Positions 1 through 7,017 of a stretch of 9,562 nucleotides of DNA are shown in pieces; the first letter of the stretch is position 1; the number at the start of each line of letters is the position of its first letter. The notes beneath the pieces are model-generated. The model did not search any database and was not told the DNA's origin. It saw nothing but the letters and a program-made list of their open reading frames with translations. The stretch is from Tannerella sp. GTDB lineage: Bacteria; Bacteroidota; Bacteroidia; Bacteroidales; Tannerellaceae. The stretch spans positions 1-9,562 of the forward strand of contig JAITMT010000155.1 of the NCBI GenBank assembly GCA_031277235.1. The letters run 5' to 3'. A program made the position numbers and the translations under genes.

Positions 1-726
1 TAGTAAAGAACGTATATATGGATTAAAAATACTGAATTCTTTCTTATACCAATACCATTTATAGTATTTCACAATATTCTTCCATTTATCATTCTGCATT
101 TTAACATCTTCTGATTTTGAACTTGTTCCTCCTGCAAAATAATTTGCGACAATTATATTTATAAAACGGAACTTATATTTTGCATAACATTTTAAATTGA
201 AGTCATAATCGGAACAAGTTTTATAAGTTGTATTAAAATTTCCAACACTCTTAAAAACTGTTTTATGATAAAAAATTGCCTGATGGCAAATGTTCTTTGA
301 TGCCAACTTTTTAAAATTGAAAGGACCATCATATATTTCTCCGTTTTTTACCCAATCGTTGTCTCCATCGGCTTTTATATTCCCATATATTATTTTACAT
401 CCGGTCTCTTTAATTGCCTCATATACCTTTTGTAAAACATCGTGATCAGATATTGTATCATCGCTTCCCAAAAAATACAACCACTCACCTTTCGTCGAAT
501 CAATACCTTTGTTCATGGCGTCGTAGATACCGTCATCTTTTTCAGAAAAGATTCTGATTCTACTGTCCTTGAAACCGGTTGCAATTTCCGCTGTATTATC
601 TGTTGACAATCCATCCATTATTAATACTTCAAAATTAGTAAAAGACTGATTTACTACGCTTTCAAGACATTTTTGAAATGTTTGTCCTGCATTGAATGTT
701 GGAATGATGATGGAAAAAATCGGCAT
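1..726 (-). CDS. Glycosyltransferase family 2 (GT-A fold), 3' end beyond window
   Basis: A glycosyltransferase likely to add one sugar from a nucleotide donor to the lipid-linked repeat unit on the cytoplasmic face of the inner membrane. I translated the frame by hand: 242 codons are open from the ATG at 726-724 to the left edge, with no stop, so the C-terminus is missing. The N-terminus MPIFSIIIPTFNAG is the typical GT2 first strand and nucleotide-binding loop. DGLSTDNT (38-45) follows, then EKDDGIYDAMNKG (62-74), and LGSDD (86-90) is the metal/nucleotide DxD-like motif. CHQAIFY (147-153) and CSDYDF (171-176) fit the acceptor side of this subgroup. Family members are often about 250 residues, so little is probably lost. 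The start overlaps the stop of the preceding methyltransferase by one base (TAATG), suggesting translational coupling. Donor and acceptor sugars cannot be told from the sequence. Confidence 0.88.
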   Translation of the reverse strand, partial: MPIFSIIIPTFNAGQTFQKCLESVVNQSFTNFEVLIMDGLSTDNTAEIATGFKDSRIRIFSEKDDGIYDAMNKGIDSTKGEWLYFLGSDDTISDHDVLQKVYEAIKETGCKIIYGNIKADGDNDWVKNGEIYDGPFNFKKLASKNICHQAIFYHKTVFKSVGNFNTTYKTCSDYDFNLKCYAKYKFRFINIIVANYFAGGTSSKSEDVKMQNDKWKNIVKYYKWYWYKKEFSIFNPYIRSLL

Positions 727-2078
727 TACTCTCTTATTTTTTTGAATAGGGCATCAGCTTGCAAAATCTCATTGTTCAAAGGTGATAATAATTGCTCGAA
801 ATTACCGATATAACGAAATCCCATACCTGTCAACTTGCTGTATATCACGTTAAATAAAGGTTGGTTTTCATATAATTCGACAAAAGAAACCTCACTGATA
901 ATATATTCGGCATTCCGTATAATATCTTGTCCGCCGTTGATTACTTTTTCTTCAAAACCCTGCACATCTAGTTTTACCAAGTAAGGCGATTGTAAATCAT
1001 CTACTTTTAAGACTGCATCTAATGTATTGATTCTCACGTTTATTGCAGATTCATGAATGGTATATGGAAAAGCCTCTTTATGGGTATCTTTCATTTTCAA
1101 ACAACTGGATGAGTCGGAATAATCATTTTGGAAAAAAGTTACCTCTCCATTTTCTTCTCCAAGTGCCGTATTAAATGCTTTAAAGTTCATGTCTCCGGCA
1201 AAATTTTGTTTCAACTTTTCATAGACGGACTGTATTGGCTCAAAAGAATAGATTTTTGCATCAGGAAACAGGATTCGGGCCTTGCGGGCAAATTGTCCTG
1301 TGTTGGCACCAACATCAAGAACAGTTCGAATCTTCTTCTCCTGTAACCATTTATTAACTTCTTTAAAAGCTGCAATTCGCCTGTTTTCAATTTCCTCCGG
1401 CGATTGATGGAATTTACGTTTCAGATAATGATAGATTTTTGTCATGCCACGCTCAAAAAAACTTTTCTCAACAGGGGCCGTATTTGAAAACCGATCGTTG
1501 AATGTAGCCTTCCAATAATTGAAAATAACAGGTTTTAAATCTTCGGGCACACAGACGATTACATCATCAATGATAGTCGTAAAACTATTGGGAATCACTT
1601 TTTTACATAGTGCAAAGACTTCGTCGATTGTTGGCCAGTCATCAGCGTTATGGGGTGGAGGCAATGGGCCAAGGAAACAGCGCGCATCGTCAATTAATAT
1701 CACAGGATTTTCACAACTTGAAATAGCATTCAATTCATCCATTAAAGGACATTCATGGTCTTTGCCTCCGGCATTCGAACACCAGTGTCCATCCAGCCAA
1801 AAAAGTGTTCTTCCCTGAAGTTTTTTGACAAGTTTAGGGATTTCATCCCTACTATCTCCAACGATAAATTCTATATTATCAGGACAATCCGGGCGGGAAG
1901 CCGTTTGTTTGCTTATTTCCGCACTGATCTCAATCGTAGATACGTTTTTAAAATACTTTGCAGCCCAAAACGTTGTATTCCCTAAATAGGTTCCTGTTTC
2001 TACAAAATTATCAATAACTGCATTTCCCTTAATTAATAATACCAATTTCTTTGGTATTGAAAAACTGACAACTCCCAT
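726..2078 (-). CDS. Two-domain methyltransferase: class I MTase-like N-terminus fused to FkbM-type MTase
   Basis: A 450-residue protein with two successive Rossmann-type domains. The N-terminal half (about 20-200) has FVETGTYLGNTT (25-36), resembling the SAM-binding glycine loop, an acidic strand-2 end IEIS (49-52), and WLDGHWC (94-100). The C-terminal half (about 235-448) is a clear FkbM-family domain: VLDVGANTGQFA (253-264) as motif I, YSFEPI (277-282) as the strand-2 acidic end, and VKLDVQGFE (368-376), the characteristic FkbM motif. FkbM enzymes are SAM-dependent O-methyltransferases, often found in polysaccharide loci, so O-methylation of a sugar is the likely role. FkbM-only proteins are commonly about 230-300 residues, so this is a fusion. 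The gene is the first after an intergenic promoter and shares a TAATG junction with the next glycosyltransferase. The role of the N-terminal domain is uncertain; it may be catalytic or a degenerate partner. Confidence 0.85.
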   Translation of the reverse strand: MGVVSFSIPKKLVLLIKGNAVIDNFVETGTYLGNTTFWAAKYFKNVSTIEISAEISKQTASRPDCPDNIEFIVGDSRDEIPKLVKKLQGRTLFWLDGHWCSNAGGKDHECPLMDELNAISSCENPVILIDDARCFLGPLPPPHNADDWPTIDEVFALCKKVIPNSFTTIIDDVIVCVPEDLKPVIFNYWKATFNDRFSNTAPVEKSFFERGMTKIYHYLKRKFHQSPEEIENRRIAAFKEVNKWLQEKKIRTVLDVGANTGQFARKARILFPDAKIYSFEPIQSVYEKLKQNFAGDMNFKAFNTALGEENGEVTFFQNDYSDSSSCLKMKDTHKEAFPYTIHESAINVRINTLDAVLKVDDLQSPYLVKLDVQGFEEKVINGGQDIIRNAEYIISEVSFVELYENQPLFNVIYSKLTGMGFRYIGNFEQLLSPLNNEILQADALFKKIRE

Positions 2079-2156
2079 ATTTCTAACTGTTTATTTTTAA
2101 AGATTATCCATATTTATACCTAAATTCATCATGTCTTTGTTTTAAATTTTATACGG

Positions 2157-2189
2157 CAAAGATAATAATTTTTTTTGATCGTAGGCAAA
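2157..2189 (-). promoter_or_regulatory. Bacteroides-type sigma-ABfr promoter
   Basis: Read on the minus strand, the intergenic region has TTTG at 2189-2186 and TATCTTTG at 2164-2157, separated by 21 bp. This matches the Bacteroidota housekeeping promoter pattern (-33 TTTG, -7 TAnnTTTG) exactly in the -7 element. The spacer is at the long end of the range I recall. Transcription would start near 2150, giving an untranslated leader of about 70 bases before the methyltransferase ATG at 2078. It lies in a 153-bp gap, the longest untranslated stretch in the window, and would drive the two-domain methyltransferase and the left-edge glycosyltransferase independently of upstream genes. Match and spacing are seen; activity is inferred. 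Confidence 0.7.
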
Positions 2190-2231
2190 AAATGGGTATA
2201 CATAAAATCAAAATCTTCAATCGTCGATTTT

Positions 2232-3191
2232 TCAAAATTTAAATAATCTATGTAATAAATTGCTAAACCTGTAAAACTTCCGGTGTTTAATCATCTGTAA
2301 ATTACGAGATATTTCTTCATATTCATCAAGAATCACGTCAGGATAATTTACACAGGCAGTAAAAAAAATTGATTGTGCCTTATCTACATCTTTTTCACGT
2401 TTGTAAAGATTATAAAGAGCAAATAAAAAATATTTATACTGTTGTTTGAGGATATGAGTTAATTTTTCATCCTCAGCAAATAGGCAAATGAGTTTATCTA
2501 ACATGTTTGCCCAAATCTCCAATCTATATCGATTATCGTTCACATTCCATACGCCTACGCCCGCTCTATATACGGCCATTACATCAGGTATTTTTTTTAT
2601 TTTACCGTATTGAGCATTCAAAATATGCAAAACATAGTCACCGACTCGCAAGTCGCCTAAGCCGACAAAAGACTGAAGTACCGATTCTTTTTTTCGAAAC
2701 ACAACTGAAGGCGTATGTATATAATTTCCTTGCGCTAATCTATAAATATCGGTAACATCAGAGACTTGAGGGGTAATATAATCATCTACAATAATATTTT
2801 CTAATTCTTTCTTTATTTTTACCGCATGAAAACAAATGGAAAAATCAGCATTGGCTTCCAAGAAATCCACTTGTTTTTGAAGTTTATACGGGTCTGTCCA
2901 ATAGTCATCGCCTTCGCAACTGGCGATATATTTTCCCGTGCAAGCTTTCAGGGTATTAAATGCATTCTGCATCATTCCCTGATTCTTTTCAGGTAACAGT
3001 AATTTGATTATGTCGGGATATTTTCGTTGATACTCCAAGCAAATATCTCTTGTATTGTCCGTACTGCAATCTTCACCGATAATCAATTCTATCGGAAAAT
3101 CGGTTTTTTGCATCAATACACCTTCTATCGCTTCAGCAATATATTTTTCGTGATTATAGGTAATCATGCAAATAGATAACATCATAATCAT
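2232..3191 (-). CDS. Glycosyltransferase family 2 (GT-A fold)
   Basis: A complete 319-residue GT2 glycosyltransferase expected to transfer a sugar during repeat-unit assembly at the inner membrane. The N-terminus carries LSICMITYNHEKYIAEAI (5-22), the first strand and loop of the GT-A fold. EDCSTDNT (40-47) contributes to nucleotide binding, and CEGDDYW (92-98) is the DxD-like motif seen in the subgroup with the DDYW signature. About 200 residues of less recognisable sequence follow, and no clear membrane helix is visible. The first codons read MIMM, so the true start could be Met1, Met3 or Met4; the conserved fold begins right after Met4. The gene starts 10 bp after the acyltransferase stop and is the last of its cluster before the 153-bp promoter region. 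It could plausibly transfer the acylated amino sugar made by its neighbours, but specificity is not readable. Confidence 0.9.
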   Translation of the reverse strand: MIMMLSICMITYNHEKYIAEAIEGVLMQKTDFPIELIIGEDCSTDNTRDICLEYQRKYPDIIKLLLPEKNQGMMQNAFNTLKACTGKYIASCEGDDYWTDPYKLQKQVDFLEANADFSICFHAVKIKKELENIIVDDYITPQVSDVTDIYRLAQGNYIHTPSVVFRKKESVLQSFVGLGDLRVGDYVLHILNAQYGKIKKIPDVMAVYRAGVGVWNVNDNRYRLEIWANMLDKLICLFAEDEKLTHILKQQYKYFLFALYNLYKREKDVDKAQSIFFTACVNYPDVILDEYEEISRNLQMIKHRKFYRFSNLLHRLFKF

Positions 3192-3201
3192 TCTTTTTTA
3201 T

Positions 3202-3843
3202 TTATATTTCCTTTGCAGGATTACCAAAAACCGTTACTCCTTCTTTTACATTACGGATAACCACTGCACCTGCTCCGACTATGGCATTGTTCGCAATCTT
3301 TTTATGGGGGATCAATGTCGACTTTGTGCCCATAAATACTTTTTCGCCTATAGTACACCATCCGCCGACATCTACATCTGCCATAAGGGAAGTAAAATTA
3401 CCAATCGTGGAATCATGACCGATTCTCGTAGCAGAATTCAACATTACACCATTTTCTATCTTCACATTGGTGGAAATTATACAATAAGGAGCAATGAAAA
3501 CCGCCTCGCCTATGATGGCAAATTTGTAGATCATTGAAGTAGGATGAATATAAGTCAGAAAGGTTACCTTATCTTTCAACGCATGATATATCTTTTCACG
3601 CCACGAACAATCGGCAACGGCTATTACGCAATAATCATCTTTCGTCAAAGGAAAAGTTTCCCAATCACCCACAATTTCATAATCAGAAGGATAGCCTTCA
3701 AGCGGAGATTTGCCCGGTTGGTACGAATGTAAAAAACCGGCAATTTCCCAGTCTCTTTGCTCAACAGGGGTATGCTCCAAACATGACTCAACTTCTCTTC
3801 CTAAACCTGAAGCTCCAATGATATACAATCTTTTCAATTTCAT
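3202..3843 (-). CDS. PglD/NeuD-type sugar N-acyltransferase (left-handed beta-helix)
   Basis: A 213-residue protein with the two-part layout of PglD/NeuD enzymes, which acylate the amino group of nucleotide-activated sugars in the cytoplasm. The N-terminal region (about 1-95) begins RLYIIGASGLGREV (5-18), the Rossmann-like glycine loop that binds the nucleotide sugar. From about residue 100 to the end, hexapeptide repeats (imperfect I/V-G-x-x-x-x units such as IGEAVF and IGEKVF) form a left-handed beta-helix that binds the acyl donor. LNSATRIGHDSTIG (135-148) matches the family's catalytic loop, with His143 as the likely base. The usual donor is acetyl-CoA. Here the gene sits 22 bp after a ketosynthase in a run that includes a dedicated ACP, so a hydroxyacyl-ACP donor is possible (inference). 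The amine acceptor would come from the VioA-like aminotransferase encoded upstream. Family confidence is high; the acyl donor is uncertain. Confidence 0.88.
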   Translation of the reverse strand: MKLKRLYIIGASGLGREVESCLEHTPVEQRDWEIAGFLHSYQPGKSPLEGYPSDYEIVGDWETFPLTKDDYCVIAVADCSWREKIYHALKDKVTFLTYIHPTSMIYKFAIIGEAVFIAPYCIISTNVKIENGVMLNSATRIGHDSTIGNFTSLMADVDVGGWCTIGEKVFMGTKSTLIPHKKIANNAIVGAGAVVIRNVKEGVTVFGNPAKEI

Positions 3844-3865
3844 TATTTTATCTTGCTAACCTTTA

Positions 3866-4864
3866 TCATTTGTATTTCAAAATTGTACCTCCCCAGGAGT
3901 AACCGACGCCAAATCCTGCAAGTAACACGTTCCCTGATATTTCTTTTTCTTTTTGCGCTTCATATAACGCGATCGGAATAGTTGAAGAAACCGTATTACC
4001 GGAATTTTCCATACAATAATAGAATTTTTCCGGGACAATTTTAATTTTTTTGCGAAGAAAGTCCATCATATATTTATTCGCCTGATGAAAGACGAATAAG
4101 TCAATATCATCTTTCGACATATTATTGACTTTCAAAGTGCTTGTGACTAACTGAGGTACTGCTTCCAGCGTGAAGCTAAATATCTCCGAGCCGTTCATGT
4201 AAAGATAATCATCCGAAACAGGATTCCCGTCTTCGTCACAATTCACTTGATTTGTTTTATTGGGATGTTTGAATGCACCGGATTTTACTATCAGGTTCTC
4301 CGCTCCTTTACCATCCGTTCCTAAACTGAAGTTGAGGATTTCAGCAATCCCTTCCCTCGAAATTAATGTGGCTGCGGCGGCATCTCCGAAAATGGTTCGG
4401 TTGCTTTTATCGTTGGGATGGATATGTTTGGAGTATGTTTCCGACGTAACCAATAAAACATTTCCGGCGATATTTCCGGCAATCAATCCTTTGGCAAGCG
4501 AAAGCCCGTAAACAAAACCCGAACAGCCTAAATTGAAATCCAAAGCGCCGCATGTTGTCGACAAATTCAACTTGTCCTGTAGCAGGCAGGCAGTCGTCGG
4601 TAAATAATAATCAGGGCTTTGTGTGCATAACAGCACAAAATCAATTGTTGATCTATCTATTTCGTGTTCTTTAAACAATTGATTAGACGCTGCTACAGCC
4701 ATATCCAACGCCGTCTCATAACATGCTGAAATGTGACGTTGTCTGATGCCTATTTTATCTGCAATTTTTTCAATCGTCCACTCGGGAAACTCACTGACTA
4801 ATTGTTCATTAGTCAAAATTTTTTCGGGTAAATAGTAGGATATTCCTTTGATAAACGCTTTCAT
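3866..4864 (-). CDS. 3-oxoacyl-ACP synthase III family protein (second KAS III paralogue)
   Basis: A 332-residue thiolase-fold condensing enzyme of the FabH family. These enzymes normally join an acyl-CoA starter to malonyl-ACP to give a 3-oxoacyl-ACP. The catalytic triad is intact: Cys114 in LGCSGFVYG (112-120), His260 in VFHQAN (258-263), and Asn290 in NSGNTVSSTIP (287-297). IFGDAAAATL (158-167) and the C-terminal LLAGFGVGYSWG (314-325) are further family marks, and the length suits FabH. It is clearly paralogous to the KAS III encoded at 5619-6671: both have TQ-S/T-PDY-x-LP-T/A-T near 81-91 and GCSG-x-VYGLS around the nucleophile. It starts 5 bp after the reductase stop. With an intact triad, condensation is the simplest role, perhaps a second elongation round. 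Some KAS III relatives instead transfer acyl groups to oxygen or nitrogen, which remains an alternative. Confidence 0.9.
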   Translation of the reverse strand: MKAFIKGISYYLPEKILTNEQLVSEFPEWTIEKIADKIGIRQRHISACYETALDMAVAASNQLFKEHEIDRSTIDFVLLCTQSPDYYLPTTACLLQDKLNLSTTCGALDFNLGCSGFVYGLSLAKGLIAGNIAGNVLLVTSETYSKHIHPNDKSNRTIFGDAAAATLISREGIAEILNFSLGTDGKGAENLIVKSGAFKHPNKTNQVNCDEDGNPVSDDYLYMNGSEIFSFTLEAVPQLVTSTLKVNNMSKDDIDLFVFHQANKYMMDFLRKKIKIVPEKFYYCMENSGNTVSSTIPIALYEAQKEKEISGNVLLAGFGVGYSWGGTILKYK

Positions 4865-4869
4865 TATTT

Positions 4870-5619
4870 TTATACTAAGGTAATACCTCCGTCAATAAGC
4901 AGATTACTGCCTGTAACCCAGGCAGAAGCATCCGATAAAAGATAGATGGCGGCATAGGCGACTTCTTCCGGCTGTCCATATCTTTTTAAGGGATATTTCA
5001 AGGCATCTTCTTCATACTGGTCTTCCGTGATAGTTCCTGCATCCAATAAGGCAGTTTGAATCATAGCCGGATTAATACAATTAACCCTAATCTTTAAAGG
5101 AGCCAAGTCTACAGCCATACCTTTTGCCAAACCATTCACAGCCCCTTTTGTTGCTGAATACAATGAGAGACCCGGTAAAGTACCCATTACGCCTGATATT
5201 GAAGAAATAAATACAATGGAAGCGCATTTGTTTATTTTTTTATGCTTTAATAGCTGCTGGGAAATTAAAGCCGGAGCATTAAAATTCACTGAAAAAATGG
5301 CATCTAACCTTTCTTTGGTTGTAAACGAAAAAGGCACTTGCATGATTATTCCAGCACAATGTACAATTCCGTCTACTTGAGGCAACAATTCGATTACATT
5401 ACGAATATCCTGTTCTTTGGACAAATCTGCTTCAATTTTCAAATGCCCTTCGCCTTCCAGCGCTTGAAAAGTTTCATTGAGCCTTGCTCCATTTCTCCCT
5501 GTGATTACCATTTGTGCTCCCATTTTTGAACACTCAATAGCAATTGCTTTCCCGATACCGGAAGATGCTCCTGTTACGAAAACTGTTTTATTCTCTAATG
5601 AAAAAGGATTGTATACCAT
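4870..5619 (-). CDS. SDR-family 3-oxoacyl-ACP reductase-like protein (FabG-like)
   Basis: A 249-residue short-chain dehydrogenase/reductase of the classical type, the usual length for FabG. TGASSGIG (16-23) binds the dinucleotide, and Arg42 after strand 2 suggests NADPH. Asp65 follows strand 3, HCAGI (87-91) replaces the common NNAG motif, Asn112 lies in helix 4, Ser139/Ser140 precede the active site, and Tyr154 with Lys158 form the YSATK catalytic pair. The C-terminal WVTGSNLLIDGG (234-245) is typical of FabG-like proteins. Its ATG overlaps the stop of the preceding KAS III by one base (TAATG), and a second KAS III follows after 5 bp. This placement between two ketosynthases and next to an ACP argues for reduction of 3-oxoacyl-ACP to 3-hydroxyacyl-ACP. 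A sugar oxidoreductase role cannot be excluded from family membership alone. Confidence 0.9.
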   Translation of the reverse strand: MVYNPFSLENKTVFVTGASSGIGKAIAIECSKMGAQMVITGRNGARLNETFQALEGEGHLKIEADLSKEQDIRNVIELLPQVDGIVHCAGIIMQVPFSFTTKERLDAIFSVNFNAPALISQQLLKHKKINKCASIVFISSISGVMGTLPGLSLYSATKGAVNGLAKGMAVDLAPLKIRVNCINPAMIQTALLDAGTITEDQYEEDALKYPLKRYGQPEEVAYAAIYLLSDASAWVTGSNLLIDGGITLV

Positions 5620-6671
5620 TATATTTCAATTAATTTTGAACAAAAAACATGATCTGCAATAAAATGAACGCTTGCCCAAGACAAGCCGACTCCAAAGCCA
5701 CAAGCCACGATTTCTTTTTTCGATTTGGACAGTTCCTCGCCTTTCTGAGTTATCATTGTCAAAGGAATTGTTGCCGACGATGTATTGCCAAAATCTTTTA
5801 AAGAATAAGGCGTTTTTTCTATGGGCAACTTTAATTTTTTACGAATCATTTCATTCATAAACATATTCGCCTGATGAAAGACATAATAATCAACCCGTTC
5901 CTTGTCTATCGAAAAATGTTCGAGTAAACAATTTACACTTTGAGGAGCTTTGGATATGCCAAATGAAAAAACATCCATCCCGTCCAATGTAAGTTGCAGA
6001 TTATTTCTTGATATCCCCGGTTCATAATTTTTTACGTAAAAAGATTGTTGAGTAGCAATATTGCGATATCCACCATCGCGAATAATTATCGCTTCGTATC
6101 CACTTCCGTCTGTTGCCGTATGAAATTTAAAAACGGAGCCTTGTTTATATTCAATGGCAGTAACCGTACCGGCATCTCCAAACAAAGGATAAGTACTTTT
6201 ATCACTCGAAGGGCATACCTTGGAAATCGTATCACCACATAACAACAATCCTTTTTTCATCAAAGAAGACGACATTAAACTTGTAATAACACTCAATCCA
6301 TACACCCAACCGGAACAACCTGACGATATATCCAAAGCGTAACAATCTGTACTCAAATCCAACCTTTGCTGTAAGAGGCATGACGTTGCAGGAAGAATAT
6401 AGTCCGGCGTCTGTGTAACATAAATCAGGCAATCAATTTTCGATTTATCCCAGCGTAGGTCATTTATAAGCTGTTCTGCGGCATAATAGCATAAATCCGA
6501 AGTACATATAGAATTATCTGTCTCTCGCTTTTGCTCGATTCCTGTTGCAGTAATAAATTTTTCCGTTTCATCTTCCGTAAAGCCGGCATAATCTCTGTTG
6601 AATACAACATTTTTAGGCACACAAGCTGAAATTCCTTTGATTTGAACGTTTTGAATATTCAAAAATGCCAT
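5619..6671 (-). CDS. 3-oxoacyl-ACP synthase III family protein (first KAS III paralogue)
   Basis: A 350-residue FabH-type condensing enzyme with all catalytic residues: Cys119 in SSGCSGWVYGLS (116-127), His266 in VFHQAN (264-269), and Asn296 in FGNTSSATIP (294-303). YPLFGDAGTV (161-170) and ACGFGVGLSWA (323-333) are further family motifs. It is about 18 residues longer than its paralogue at 3866-4864, mostly from a short N-terminal lead and a C-terminal tail. The gene shares a one-base TAATG junction with the ACP gene on one side and the reductase gene on the other, so the three are probably made in linked amounts. The likely reaction is condensation of a short acyl-CoA starter with malonyl loaded on the neighbouring ACP. 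This looks like a dedicated copy rather than housekeeping FabH, because no other primary fatty-acid gene accompanies it. Starter specificity is not readable. Confidence 0.91.
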   Translation of the reverse strand: MAFLNIQNVQIKGISACVPKNVVFNRDYAGFTEDETEKFITATGIEQKRETDNSICTSDLCYYAAEQLINDLRWDKSKIDCLIYVTQTPDYILPATSCLLQQRLDLSTDCYALDISSGCSGWVYGLSVITSLMSSSLMKKGLLLCGDTISKVCPSSDKSTYPLFGDAGTVTAIEYKQGSVFKFHTATDGSGYEAIIIRDGGYRNIATQQSFYVKNYEPGISRNNLQLTLDGMDVFSFGISKAPQSVNCLLEHFSIDKERVDYYVFHQANMFMNEMIRKKLKLPIEKTPYSLKDFGNTSSATIPLTMITQKGEELSKSKKEIVACGFGVGLSWASVHFIADHVFCSKLIEI

Positions 6672-6901
6672 TACATTTTAGATTTTATTTTGTTATATAA
6701 ATCTTCTATTGTTACTGAATTACGGATATCATCTCCTTTAATTTTAACCTCGTATTCCTCATCAACCGTTGCAATAATTGCCAACGCCATTAATGACGAC
6801 CATTCTTCTAACTCTTTAAATTTAGTTTGTGGCGTAAAAGCGCTCAATTCCGTATCTTCAAATTGTGAAGCAAAACTGTTTAAAAAATTTTCTAAATCCA
6901 T
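6671..6901 (-). CDS. Acyl carrier protein, dedicated to the adjacent ketosynthase cassette
   Basis: A 76-residue acidic, helical protein of ACP size. The phosphopantetheine site appears as ELEEWSSLMALAII (30-43). Ser36 aligns with the serine of the usual DSL motif, whose Asp is replaced by Ser35, leaving W-S-S-L. The following helix (Leu37-Glu49) and the segment near 55-75 (IKGDDIRNS, then TIEDLYNKI) match helices II to IV of ACPs. Once modified by a phosphopantetheinyl transferase encoded elsewhere, it would carry malonyl and acyl intermediates. The start is secure: an in-frame stop lies 10 codons upstream and the fold begins immediately. It is the first gene after a 116-bp gap and overlaps the KAS III start by one base. 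It differs enough from a canonical housekeeping ACP to suggest a specialised carrier. Confidence 0.87.
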   Translation of the reverse strand: MDLENFLNSFASQFEDTELSAFTPQTKFKELEEWSSLMALAIIATVDEEYEVKIKGDDIRNSVTIEDLYNKIKSKM

Positions 6902-7017
6902 ATTTTTAAAATTAAAATTATTTTCTTATTTCCAATCGTATACTCTTTCTCATCAATTCATATCTAACGAAATTGAAAATGCAAAATTGTACGAACGCGA
7001 GTTTCATTTGTTTCAGC

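Noticed and set aside
1519..1818. Plus-strand open frames inside the methyltransferase gene, and similar ones elsewhere on the plus strand
   Set aside because: All are antisense shadows of minus-strand genes with recognised motifs; none has a domain or a plausible promoter.
2210..2231. A possible hairpin just after the stop of the 2232-3191 glycosyltransferase (AAAATC and GATTTT arms, 10-base loop)
   Set aside because: The stem is only six mostly A-T pairs with no clean T-run following, too weak to call a terminator.
6232..6432. A 66-codon minus-strand frame inside the first KAS III gene
   Set aside because: It is an out-of-frame shadow of a gene with an intact catalytic triad and gives an unrecognisable Cys- and Tyr-rich peptide.
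3866..6901. The ACP/KAS III/FabG genes as the housekeeping fatty-acid synthesis operon
   Set aside because: There is no plsX, rpmF, fabD, fabF or fabZ nearby, there are two KAS III copies, the ACP motif is atypical, and the neighbours are all polysaccharide genes.
6918..7007. A 29-residue minus-strand open frame (starting MKLAFVQFCIF) in the gap between the aminotransferase and ACP genes
   Set aside because: Its length is expected by chance, there is no recognisable leader or attenuator structure after it, and no family resemblance. It would be worth revisiting only if it is conserved in relatives.
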